Positions 1 through 5,536 are shown, numbered from the stretch's first letter. The stretch: 7,217 nt of DNA from Desulfuromonadaceae bacterium (GCA_003250235.1 QKGY01000354.1:1-7217); one strand, 5' to 3'. Notes: generated by a model from the sequence alone, not told the origin. Made by a program: numbers and translations.

Positions 1-1
1 C

Positions 2-1159
2 CACCGGACGCTGAGTCTTTTTGCTTCGACAACCGGGGTGGCCGTCATCCTTTCCGTGCTGCTGGCGGTGCTCATTGTCCGCGGGATAACGGGCCCCTTG
101 CGAAAAGCGGTGACCATGATCCAGGAGATGGAAAAGGGCCATCTGGATATCCGCCTGCGGCTTCAGGGGCAGGATGAGATCAGCCAGATGGGTCGGGCCA
201 TGGACGATTTTGCCGACAACCTGCAGCAGGAAGTGGTCGCCGCTCTTGTTCGGCTCTCCCAGGGGGATCTCAGCTTCGAGGCTAAACCCCGTGACGATCA
301 GGATGTGGTCCGGGGAGCCCTTCGGGCGCTCGGGGACGATCTCAATGGCCTGATTGCGCGAATCTATGTTGCCGGGCAGCAGATTGCCGGGGGCTCAAGC
401 CAGGTGGCCGACTCCAGTCAGACCCTTTCCCAGGGGGCGACGGAGCAGGCCAGCTCGCTGGAAGAGATCACCAGCTCCATGGCGGAAATGGGCTCCCAGA
501 CCCGTCTCAACGCTGAAAATGCCACTCAGGCCAACAGCCTGGCAAAGAATGCCAGGGAGGTGGCCGCCAACGGCAATTCACAGATGCAGTCCATGGTCCA
601 GGCCATGGAAGAGATCAATGAGGCGGGAGAAAATATTTCCAAGATCATCAAGGTGATTGATGAAATTGCCTTCCAGACCAATCTGCTGGCTCTGAATGCC
701 GCCGTCGAGGCGGCCAGGGCCGGGCAGCACGGCAAAGGCTTTGCCGTGGTGGCTGAGGAGGTTCGCAACCTGGCCGCCCGCAGCGCCAAGGCGGCCCGGG
801 AAACGGCCGACCTGATCGAAGGTTCGGTGCGCAAGACGGAAAAAGGAGCTGAAATCGCCGATAAAACAGCGGGAGCCCTTAGGGAGATCGTCGGCAGTAT
901 CACCAAGGTGTCGGATCTGGTGGAGGAAATAGCCGCCGCCTCCAACGAACAGGCCCAGGGGATCGCCCAGGTCAGCCAGGGCTTGATGCAGATCGATAAG
1001 GTAACCCAGCAGAATACGGCCAGCGCGGAAGAAAGTGCCGCGGCGGCGGTGGAGCTTTCCGGACAGGCCATCGATCTGCAAAAAGTGCTTTCGCGCTTCA
1101 CGCTCAAAGATGCGCAGAGCCAGGACGGGACGTCCATCCGCCAATTGTCGGCTTCCTAG
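2..1159 (+). CDS. Methyl-accepting chemotaxis protein, C-terminal part (5' truncated by window edge)
   Basis: This is the membrane-proximal and cytoplasmic part of a chemoreceptor that signals through CheW/CheA. The frame is open from base 2, so the N-terminus and sensor domain lie outside the window. A hydrophobic segment (about nt 35-80, VAVILSVLLAVLIV) is the last transmembrane helix. A HAMP domain follows (about nt 85-235, with the GPLRKAV start and the DEI motif), then a second HAMP-like linker (GDLSFEAKPRDD). The long coiled-coil signalling domain has the near-invariant hairpin tip EIAFQTNLLALNAAVEAARA (about nt 660-720), followed by GKGFAVVAEEVRNLA. Ala/Glu/Gln-rich stretches on both sides are typical of methylation helices. 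There is no C-terminal CheR-tethering pentapeptide of the NWETF type; the protein ends SIRQLSAS. The ligand cannot be inferred. A strong terminator follows, so the gene is not co-transcribed with feo. Confidence 0.97.
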   Translation, partial: HRTLSLFASTTGVAVILSVLLAVLIVRGITGPLRKAVTMIQEMEKGHLDIRLRLQGQDEISQMGRAMDDFADNLQQEVVAALVRLSQGDLSFEAKPRDDQDVVRGALRALGDDLNGLIARIYVAGQQIAGGSSQVADSSQTLSQGATEQASSLEEITSSMAEMGSQTRLNAENATQANSLAKNAREVAANGNSQMQSMVQAMEEINEAGENISKIIKVIDEIAFQTNLLALNAAVEAARAGQHGKGFAVVAEEVRNLAARSAKAARETADLIEGSVRKTEKGAEIADKTAGALREIVGSITKVSDLVEEIAAASNEQAQGIAQVSQGLMQIDKVTQQNTASAEESAAAAVELSGQAIDLQKVLSRFTLKDAQSQDGTSIRQLSAS

Positions 1160-1198
1160 TCCCTCCCAAGGGGTACTTCGCAAAATCAATGTTGCCGG

Positions 1199-1236
1199 AA
1201 AAGCAAGAGGGTATCCATCGATACCCTCTTGCTTTT
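1199..1236. terminator. Rho-independent terminator after the chemoreceptor gene, probably bidirectional
   Basis: A perfect 17-bp inverted repeat (1199-1215 with 1220-1236, arms starting AAAAGCAAGAGGG) encloses a 4-nt loop CATC. The right arm ends in a run of T. The left arm starts with AAAA, so the bottom-strand transcript also ends in a U run. It begins 40 nt after the chemoreceptor stop and separates that gene from the feo promoter. Confidence 0.88.
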
Positions 1237-1273
1237 TGTTTGACACGCCGTGGTCTCCTTCCCGGGATTAAAA

Positions 1274-1288
1274 TGAAAACGGATTTCA
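1274..1288. promoter_or_regulatory. Fur-like box 1 upstream of feoA
   Basis: TGAAAACGGATTTCA is an imperfect 7-1-7 palindrome (six of seven arm pairs match) with the TGAAA...TTTCA ends typical of Fur sites. It is followed by ATTTC-type sequence that extends it as GAAAT-like hexamer repeats on the bottom strand. It lies just upstream of a perfect -35 hexamer. The assignment to Fur rests on motif resemblance and on feoAB being a classic Fur target. Confidence 0.6.
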
Positions 1289-1296
1289 ATTTCCTA

Positions 1297-1325
1297 TTGA
1301 CATGGTCGGGTTTTTTCATTAACTT
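1297..1325 (+). promoter_or_regulatory. Probable feoAB promoter (-35 TTGACA, weak -10)
   Basis: A perfect -35 TTGACA is at 1297-1302. With a 16-17 nt spacer the -10 would be TTAACT or TAACTT (1319-1325), which matches only three of six consensus positions. Transcription would start within or next to Fur-like box 2. The weak -10 makes the exact start uncertain. Confidence 0.5.
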
Positions 1326-1340
1326 GAAAATCGATTTCAA
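1324..1340. promoter_or_regulatory. Fur-like box 2 overlapping the predicted feoAB start site
   Basis: TTGAAAATCGATTTCAA has 6-bp arms TTGAAA/TTTCAA around a 5-nt centre. It shares TGAAAA..GATTTCAATTTC with box 1. The two centres are about 51 bp apart, close to five helical turns. Bound Fur would cover the -10 and start region and so block RNA polymerase. Confidence 0.62.
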
Positions 1341-1366
1341 TTTCACACCAAGAAGGGGTCTTATCC

Positions 1367-1582
1367 ATGTGTCTCAATGAATTAAAGCGAGGACAGTCAG
1401 CCAGGGTGGAAACGATTGCCGATGAGCAGCTGCGGGTCCAGCTGCTTCGCTTCGGCATTGCGGCAGGTTGCCGGGTGATCTGCCACACACGTCTGTGGGC
1501 AGGGCCGGTGGTCCTTCGCTTCGGCGGCCAGGAGATCGCTCTGGGGCGCGAGGTGGCCCAACAGATTCAGGTGACGCCCTGA
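1367..1582 (+). CDS. feoA: FeoA, ferrous iron transport accessory protein
   Basis: This 71-residue cytoplasmic SH3-like protein is needed by FeoB for Fe(II) uptake; it is thought to contact FeoB or modulate its activity. Length and pattern fit the family: an N-terminal L-x-x-L-KRGQSARV segment, the central LLRFGIAAGCRV signature (family pattern L-x-x-G-[ILM]-x-x-G), and the C-terminal strand pair GPVVLRFGGQEIALGREVAQQI. The start ATG has an AAGGGG ribosome binding site (1353-1358) at 8 nt. It is the first gene of the feo operon, lies directly behind the two Fur-like boxes, and is 47 nt from feoB. Single copy, not fused to FeoB. Nothing in the frame suggests damage. Confidence 0.95.
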   Translation: MCLNELKRGQSARVETIADEQLRVQLLRFGIAAGCRVICHTRLWAGPVVLRFGGQEIALGREVAQQIQVTP

Positions 1583-1629
1583 AGCAGTCCCGCGGGGCTG
1601 TCACATCAGATCGAGGAGGTTTTAGACCA

Positions 1630-3474
1630 ATGGAGCAGAAGTGTTGTGGAAGGGCTGTTCAGCTTGTCGAGGGAAAGCGCCGGATCGTACTGGCGGGCAA
1701 TCCCAATGTGGGCAAGTCGATTTTTTTCGGCAGCTGGAGCGGGGTCTATGTCGATGTCTCGAATTTCCCCGGGACGACGGTGGAGATTACGAGGGGAAAG
1801 GTCGGCGAGGACGTCCTCATGGATACGCCCGGGGTGTACGGCGTCTCTTCCTTCAACGATGAGGAGAGGGTGGCGCGCGATGTGATCCTCTCAGCCGATG
1901 TGGTGGTCAATGTGGTCGATGCGACCCATCTGGAGCGGGATCTTTTCCTGACCCAGCAGATCATCGATATGGGCATTCCGATGATACTGGCCCTGAATTT
2001 CTGCGACGAGGCGGCAAGCCTGGGGATCGAGATCGACGTGCCGGCGTTGGAAACGGAGCTGGGGGTTCCGGTGATTCGAACTGCTGCCGTCAGGGGGGAG
2101 GGCATCAAAGAGACTTACGCCGCCCTGGCCATGGCGCGACCGGGCAAGGCTCTGCCCGAGGTGGAAAAGGAAACGCTGCTCCTGCTCGACCGGGTGGACT
2201 CGCGACCCGAAGCGCTTCTGGTTCTCGAAGGGGACGAGGCCGTGGCCCTGAGGCACGGGGTCGAGCCGATGGCGGAGCGCGAGCGGATCTATCTGCTGCG
2301 GCGCCAGAGAACCAATGACATTGTGGTGCGGGCGGTGGCCCGTCCCGAAAAATCAGGCCGGCTCAGAACGGTTATCGGACGGCTCTGTCTCGATCCTTTG
2401 ACCGGAATTCCCATCCTTGTGGCGGTGCTCTGGGGATGTTATGTGCTCGTCGGGGTCTGGGTGGCCGGAGATGTGGTCGGCGTCACGGAGGGGACCCTCA
2501 TGCAGGGTCACTACGAGCCCTGGGTCCGCGGGCTCGTCGGCCGCTGGGTGACGGAGGGTTCGGTGATCGGGCAGCTCCTTATTGGCGAGTTCGGCGTGCT
2601 GACCATGACGGTGACCTATCTGCTCGGCCTGCTGTTGCCGCTGGTGATCGGTTTCTATATCGCCCTTTCCCTGCTGGAGGATTCGGGATACCTGCCGAGG
2701 CTGGCCACCCTGGTTGATCGGGCCATGAACGCCATCGGCCTGAACGGGCGCGCGGTAATTCCCGTCATCCTCGGTTTCGGATGCGTGCAGCTCGGCACCA
2801 TCACCACGCGCATCCTCGGGTCGAAGCGGGAGCGGACCATCGCCACGGCGATCCTTAATTTCGTCGTTCCCTGCAGCGCCCAGATCGGCGTCATTGTCGG
2901 CATGCTGGCGGTGGTCGGCGTGAAACTGACCCTGACCTATGTCCTGACCATCTTCGCTTGTCTGGCGATTCTGGGGACGGTACTCAATCGCGCTATCCCG
3001 GGCAAGAGCACGCCGCTGCTTATCGATTTGCCGCCCATGCGGCTGCCGCGTCCGGGGAATGTTCTGCGTAAAACCCTCATGCGCAGTTACTTTTTCATGA
3101 AAGAAGCCTACGTGTGGTTCATCGTGGGGTCGCTGGGCGTCTCCCTGCTTCAGGTCACGGGTGGACTTCGGGCTTGGCAGGATCTTCTGGCGCCGTTGAC
3201 CGAGGGGTGGCTGTCGCTGCCGAAGGAAGCGGCCACCGCCTTTGTCATGGGCATGGTGCGCCGGGACTTCGGAGCGGCCGGATTGACCGAGCTCGCCCTG
3301 TCCCCCTGGCAGGTGGTCGTTTCCCTGGTGGTCATCACCCTCTTCGTCCCCTGCATCGCCAGCCTGATGATCCTTTTCAAGGAGCGCGGCGTTCGCGAGG
3401 CGACGGCCATCTGGGTGGGAGCCTGGGTGCTGGCCTTTTTCGTCGGCGGAACCCTGGCCCAGATCGTCTTGTAG
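1630..3474 (+). CDS. feoB: FeoB, GTPase-coupled ferrous iron permease (divergent variant)
   Basis: The inner-membrane Fe(II) transporter of the Feo system, 614 residues. The frame is open from 1468, but ATG 1630 is the start: it has GAGGAGG at 1614-1620, and earlier starts would overlap feoA. The N-terminal G domain shows G1 GNPNVGKS (23-30), G2 GTTVE (48-52), G3 DTPG (65-68), G4 NFCD (123-126) and G5 TAAVRG (151-156). A helical GDI-like linker runs to about 250. The membrane part carries LEDSGYLPR (349-357), a first gate GFGCVQLGT plus VPCSAQIG (382-420), and a second gate with MVRRDFGAAGL and LFVPCIAS near the C-terminus. Enterobacterial FeoB has GNPNCGKT, DLPG, GFGCNVPA and is about 770 residues, so this is a shorter, distinct branch that I associate with anaerobes. 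The N-terminus has an unusual Cys pair (C5, C6). Confidence 0.97.
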   Translation: MEQKCCGRAVQLVEGKRRIVLAGNPNVGKSIFFGSWSGVYVDVSNFPGTTVEITRGKVGEDVLMDTPGVYGVSSFNDEERVARDVILSADVVVNVVDATHLERDLFLTQQIIDMGIPMILALNFCDEAASLGIEIDVPALETELGVPVIRTAAVRGEGIKETYAALAMARPGKALPEVEKETLLLLDRVDSRPEALLVLEGDEAVALRHGVEPMAERERIYLLRRQRTNDIVVRAVARPEKSGRLRTVIGRLCLDPLTGIPILVAVLWGCYVLVGVWVAGDVVGVTEGTLMQGHYEPWVRGLVGRWVTEGSVIGQLLIGEFGVLTMTVTYLLGLLLPLVIGFYIALSLLEDSGYLPRLATLVDRAMNAIGLNGRAVIPVILGFGCVQLGTITTRILGSKRERTIATAILNFVVPCSAQIGVIVGMLAVVGVKLTLTYVLTIFACLAILGTVLNRAIPGKSTPLLIDLPPMRLPRPGNVLRKTLMRSYFFMKEAYVWFIVGSLGVSLLQVTGGLRAWQDLLAPLTEGWLSLPKEAATAFVMGMVRRDFGAAGLTELALSPWQVVVSLVVITLFVPCIASLMILFKERGVREATAIWVGAWVLAFFVGGTLAQIVL

Positions 3475-3483
3475 GAGGAACTT

Positions 3484-3651
3484 ATGTGGAAATTCGGACG
3501 TGAAAAAGACAAGATACATGCCGCCCAGCCTGGAGTCTGTTCCCGTTGCGGGTGCAGCCTGAGCAACCCCGGCTGGCGCAACTGTCCCCGTTGTCAGCAG
3601 GAGATCCCTTCCTGTGCAGGGTGCGGGGGCTGCGGCCGTTGTGGTAAATAG
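3484..3651 (+). CDS. Small Cys-rich protein in the feo operon (two metal-binding-like modules)
   Basis: A 55-residue protein of unknown function, translated from ATG 3484. Its ribosome binding site AGGAGG (3473-3478) overlaps the feoB stop codon, which indicates tight translational linkage. Nine of 55 residues are Cys. Module one is C19-R-C-G-C24 followed by C34-P-R-C37, a zinc-ribbon-like CxxC-x11-CxxC. Module two is C44-AG-C47-GG-C50-GR-C53, an evenly spaced CxxCxxCxxC that could hold zinc, iron or an Fe-S cluster. The N-terminus is charged (MWKFGREKDK), with no signal peptide or membrane segment, so it is probably cytoplasmic. It is in the position of feoC in other operons, but I see no winged-helix FeoC features. 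A role in Fe(II) delivery, redox sensing or FeoB regulation is inference from position. The feo terminator begins 10 nt after its stop. Confidence 0.82.
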   Translation: MWKFGREKDKIHAAQPGVCSRCGCSLSNPGWRNCPRCQQEIPSCAGCGGCGRCGK

Positions 3652-3661
3652 TGAACATGCC

Positions 3662-3711
3662 GGGCAAAAGAAGAGGCCGCTCCCAAAAGGGGGCGGCCTC
3701 TTCTTTTGCCC
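3662..3711. terminator. Feo operon terminator, 23-bp hairpin, probably bidirectional
   Basis: A 19-bp perfect stem (3662-3680 with 3693-3711) is extended by four more pairs, one of them G-U, around an AAAA tetraloop. The T-rich stretch TTCTTTT is inside the right arm, and the same holds on the bottom strand. It therefore fits termination of the feo operon from the left and of bottom-strand transcripts from the right. Confidence 0.85.
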
Positions 3712-3733
3712 TATGGATCCTGGGGTGAGAAGC

Positions 3734-3853
3734 CTAAGGACGGTATCTACGGGGTCGCGTATTGTCAGCCCGAACCCGTACAGGAACGGGAGCCGGCGCA
3801 GGGATGAGGGATTGCAGGGCTTCTAGGAGAGATCGAATCGCTTTATGAATCAT
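3734..3853 (-). CDS. Possible small protein, 39 residues: amphipathic helix plus Pro-rich basic tail
   Basis: A bottom-strand reading frame starts at ATG 3853-3851 and ends at TAG 3736-3734. It has a strong ribosome binding site, GGGAGG (complement of 3859-3864), at 5 nt. The predicted peptide begins with MIHKAIRSLLEALQSL, a plausible amphipathic helix. Next comes IPAPAPVPVRVR, then an Arg-rich end (RPRRYRP). There is no cysteine and no recognised domain. It lies downstream of the permease on the same strand and converges on the bidirectional feo terminator 23 nt further on, so it could be the last cistron of that transcript or an independent unit. The case rests on the ribosome binding site, codon coherence and position; at this length a chance frame is a real alternative. 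Confidence 0.42.
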   Translation of the reverse strand: MIHKAIRSLLEALQSLIPAPAPVPVRVRADNTRPRRYRP

Positions 3854-3961
3854 TGGCGCCTCCCGGGTGTAAATGTTACCGAAAAGGTTATCTATACAAT
3901 AGCAGATTCCTGAGATTTGCCAAACAAAAAATCCGATTCCGTTTTCGATTTCCTTGGAAAT
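3854..3961. other. Short AT-richer spacer between the permease and the small ORF
   Basis: No convincing gene is seen on either strand in this 108-nt stretch. On the bottom strand it contains a T-run (TTTTTTGTTT) after a weak imperfect stem, which could act as a poor terminator for the permease. It also holds TATAC/TAACAT-like sequence that could serve as a weak promoter for the 39-residue frame. None of this is strong enough to call on its own. Confidence 0.3.
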
Positions 3962-3997
3962 TTATTCCTGCGAACCGCAGGAGCTGTCGCAGCCTCA
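3962..3997 (-). promoter_or_regulatory. Candidate SECIS-like hairpin and in-frame Cys-rich tail after the permease TGA
   Basis: After the TGA (3997-3995) there are 12 nt, then a hairpin UCCUGCG-GUU-CGCAGGA (bottom strand, complement of 3966-3982). It can also be read as a 6-bp stem with loop GGUUC. In bacterial SECIS elements the loop lies roughly 16-37 nt after the UGA and a G sits in the first two loop positions; both hold here. The E. coli fdhF mini-helix is likewise 17 nt long and begins about 11 nt after UGA. The codons crossing it encode GCDSSCGSQE before TAA. It could instead be a weak terminator, although the trailing AATAAATTT is not a good U tract. Confidence 0.42.
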
Positions 3998-5059
3998 GCC
4001 ACCGCCGGGCGGCAGGTGTTTGGGGAGAAAATTTTTGCCAATCAGAATGAGCAGAACAAGGGCCGCCGCAGAGGCTCCCAGCGACGGCACGGATTCACTG
4101 GCGGGACTGACCCATCGGTGGATATCGATCCCGCTCCATCCGTAGAGATGGTTGACCAGCCAGCCCAGCAGGACGGATGTGACCGAGATGCAGGCCAGGT
4201 ACACGGCGGTGGTCTGCTTCCCCCAGAATTTGCCGATCACCGTGAGCGTGGCGGCATTGGTGGCCGGACCGGCAAGAAGAAAGACCAGCGCGGCTCCCGG
4301 AGAGAGCCCCTTGAGGACGAGGGCGGCAGCGATGGGGGTTGAAGCGCTGGCGCAGATGTAGAGGGGAATGCCGATGACGAGCATCAGCAGCAGCGACACG
4401 AAGCCGCTTCCCAGGCTGCCGGAAAAGAAATCGCCGGGGAGCAGGTAGGAGATGACCCCCGCGACCGCAATGCCGATCAGAAGCCATTTGCCGATATCGG
4501 CCAGCAGTTCCCCGAAAGCGTAGGTGAGACCTTCCTGAAGGCGTTTGCCGAGGGGCGCTCGCGGCTGCGGGCTTCCCAGGGAGGCGCAGGCGTCATCCGG
4601 GCAGCCGCAGCTTGTCGAAATAACGGCAGGATCTTTCGTCTCCTCATCGGGGAGACGGTTGATCAGCAGCCCGGCGATTGTCGCGGTGATAAAGGCGGCC
4701 AGCGGGCGAAGGACCGTCATCAACGGGTCGAGAAGGGCCCAGGTGATGGCGATGGAGTCGACGCCCGACTCGGGAGTGGAGATGAGGAAGGCCGCCGATG
4801 CCCCTTTGCTCGCACCCTGCTTGCGCAGATCGACCGCCGCCGGAATCACCCCGCAGGAGCACAGGGGAAGCGGAATGCCGAGCAGCGACGCCTTGATCAC
4901 CGAGCCGGTGCTGTTGCGCCCGAGGTGTTTTGCCACCATCCCTTCCGGGATGAGTCCCCTGAGAAGCCCTGCGGCGAAAAATCCGAAAAGCACATAAGGT
5001 GCCGATTCCGCCAGAATAGTCCAGCACGCGGCTGCGATACCCGAGAAATGTTGAATCAT
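3995..5059 (-). CDS. SO_0444/ArsP-like efflux permease (PF03773-type), possibly with a selenocysteine tail
   Basis: A polytopic inner-membrane permease of 354 residues. Family hallmarks are GIPLPLCSCGVIPAA (61-75), KGASAAFLISTPESGVDS (85-102), and IPLYICASASTPIAAALVLKG (231-251) with LLAGPATNAATL (261-272). A cytoplasmic-looking loop carries C151-G-C153-PDDA-C158. Known relatives export Cu/Zn (Shewanella SO_0444) or organoarsenicals (ArsP); the neighbouring ars genes favour an arsenic or thiophilic-metal substrate here, which is inference. The frame is open to 5164, but ATG 5059 is preferred: AAAGGAA sits 7 nt upstream, and the extra residues would be hydrophilic and would cover the divergent promoter. 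The stop at 3997-3995 is TGA. Reading on in frame gives GCDSSCGSQE and TAA at 3964-3962, so the true product may be 365 residues with Sec355. Confidence 0.95.
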   Translation of the reverse strand: MIQHFSGIAAACWTILAESAPYVLFGFFAAGLLRGLIPEGMVAKHLGRNSTGSVIKASLLGIPLPLCSCGVIPAAVDLRKQGASKGASAAFLISTPESGVDSIAITWALLDPLMTVLRPLAAFITATIAGLLINRLPDEETKDPAVISTSCGCPDDACASLGSPQPRAPLGKRLQEGLTYAFGELLADIGKWLLIGIAVAGVISYLLPGDFFSGSLGSGFVSLLLMLVIGIPLYICASASTPIAAALVLKGLSPGAALVFLLAGPATNAATLTVIGKFWGKQTTAVYLACISVTSVLLGWLVNHLYGWSGIDIHRWVSPASESVPSLGASAAALVLLILIGKNFLPKHLPPGGG

Positions 5060-5087
5060 GTACGGTTCCTTTAAGCGTCTTTCTTCC

Positions 5088-5116
5088 AGTAAAGGGGAAT
5101 GGCGTGGCAGAAGCAA
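5088..5116 (-). promoter_or_regulatory. Possible permease promoter
   Basis: On the bottom strand, TTGCTT (complement of 5111-5116) and TTTACT (complement of 5088-5093) are separated by exactly 17 nt. This gives a short leader of about 20 nt before the permease ATG. The hexamers match consensus at three and four positions, so support is moderate. The -35 overlaps the 22-bp palindrome at 5113-5134. Confidence 0.4.
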
Positions 5117-5134
5117 GAGGAAATTTCTCCTTGC
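5113..5134. repeat. 22-bp imperfect palindrome in the divergent permease/arsR region
   Basis: GCAAGAGGAAATTTCTCCTTGC pairs over nine of eleven positions, plus one G-T. Its core GGAAATTTC lacks the ATCCGC arms of the ArsR-type operators, so it is a different element. It overlaps the possible -35 boxes of both divergent promoters. It may be a second regulator's site or simply a chance palindrome. Confidence 0.35.
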
Positions 5135-5161
5135 ATAAATCCGCCTATGCGGATATATATT
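5131..5161 (+). promoter_or_regulatory. Probable arsR promoter
   Basis: TTGCAT (5131-5136) is followed after 17 nt by TATATA (5154-5159), or after 19 nt by TATATT (5156-5161). The ArsR-type operator fills the spacer. Initiation 6-7 nt after the -10 would fall at about 5165-5168, at or next to the arsR ATG. Confidence 0.5.
5139..5154. promoter_or_regulatory. ArsR-type operator 1 (permease/arsR divergent region)
   Basis: Perfect inverted repeat ATCCGC-CTAT-GCGGAT, lying between the -35 and -10 of the arsR promoter. Operator 2 upstream of arsC has identical arms and the same 4-nt spacing. Recurrence at two positions within one ars locus is the main evidence; that ArsR binds it is inferred. Confidence 0.75.
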
Positions 5162-5166
5162 CAACT

Positions 5167-5517
5167 ATGAAGCAAGCCGCCAAAATATTCAAGGCCCTTT
5201 CTGACGAAACCCGTCTGCGTATTCTGGCTCTTTTGAGCCAGAGGGAGTTGTGCGTCTGCGACCTGATGGCGGTTCTCGATCTTCCCCAGTCGACCGTGTC
5301 CCGTCATCTGGCTTACCTGCGCAATGCCGGCTGGGTCGAAGACCGCCGTCAGGGGGTATGGATGCATTACCGGCTGGAGGAGGGCTCTACCCCTTTTCAG
5401 CAGGCCCTGCACCAGGTGCTTGCACGCTTTCTGGTGGAAAATGCCGTTGCGGTGGGGGATCGTGAAAAATTGGACGCCTTTTTGAAAAACAAGGATGCAG
5501 GCTGCGGACTGGGGTAA
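5167..5517 (+). CDS. arsR: ArsR, As(III)-responsive repressor of the ArsR/SmtB family
   Basis: A 116-residue winged-helix repressor that leaves DNA on binding arsenite. It starts KQAAKIFKALSDETRLRIL, the family's usual N-terminus. The alpha-3 metal site is ELCVCDL with C29 and C31, matching Cys32/Cys34 of plasmid R773 ArsR. The position equivalent to its Cys37 is Met34, so a third ligand would have to be something else; a C-terminal Cys113 (DAGCGLG) is one candidate. The recognition helix region is LPQSTVSRHLAYLRNAGWVE and the wing is RRQGVWMHYRL. ATG 5167 is chosen on family length, but it has no Shine-Dalgarno sequence. A GTG at 5104 has AAGGGG at good spacing but would add 21 atypical residues across the operator. 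arsC follows after 71 nt. Confidence 0.95.
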   Translation: MKQAAKIFKALSDETRLRILALLSQRELCVCDLMAVLDLPQSTVSRHLAYLRNAGWVEDRRQGVWMHYRLEEGSTPFQQALHQVLARFLVENAVAVGDREKLDAFLKNKDAGCGLG

Positions 5518-5536
5518 ATTTTTTTGACGCCAACGT

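Noticed and set aside
578..1246. Long bottom-strand frame (222 codons) with a GTG start and AAGGAG upstream, beginning in the MCP-feoA spacer
   Set aside because: It lies almost entirely antisense to the well-conserved chemoreceptor, its start runs through the terminator hairpin, and the peptide has no family character. The RBS-like AAGGAG is probably chance.
1468..1629. 54-codon N-terminal extension of the feoB frame
   Set aside because: It overlaps feoA out of frame, and a GAGGAGG ribosome binding site precedes ATG 1630, just before the G domain.
2353..3519. Long bottom-strand frame of 388 codons opposite feoB
   Set aside because: It has the same antisense-of-membrane-protein composition and no credible motif; feoB on the other strand is unambiguous.
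3712..3961. Possible riboswitch or structured RNA in the feo-permease gap
   Set aside because: Only short stems such as CCCGT-ACAGGA-ACGGG are visible. No known riboswitch core is recognised, and the small ORF explains part of the stretch better.
5099..5170. 23-codon leader-like frame (MAWQKQEEIS...) overlapping the arsR ATG by ATGA
   Set aside because: The only SD-like sequence (GGGG) is 1 nt from its ATG, far too close, and the predicted arsR promoter lies inside it.
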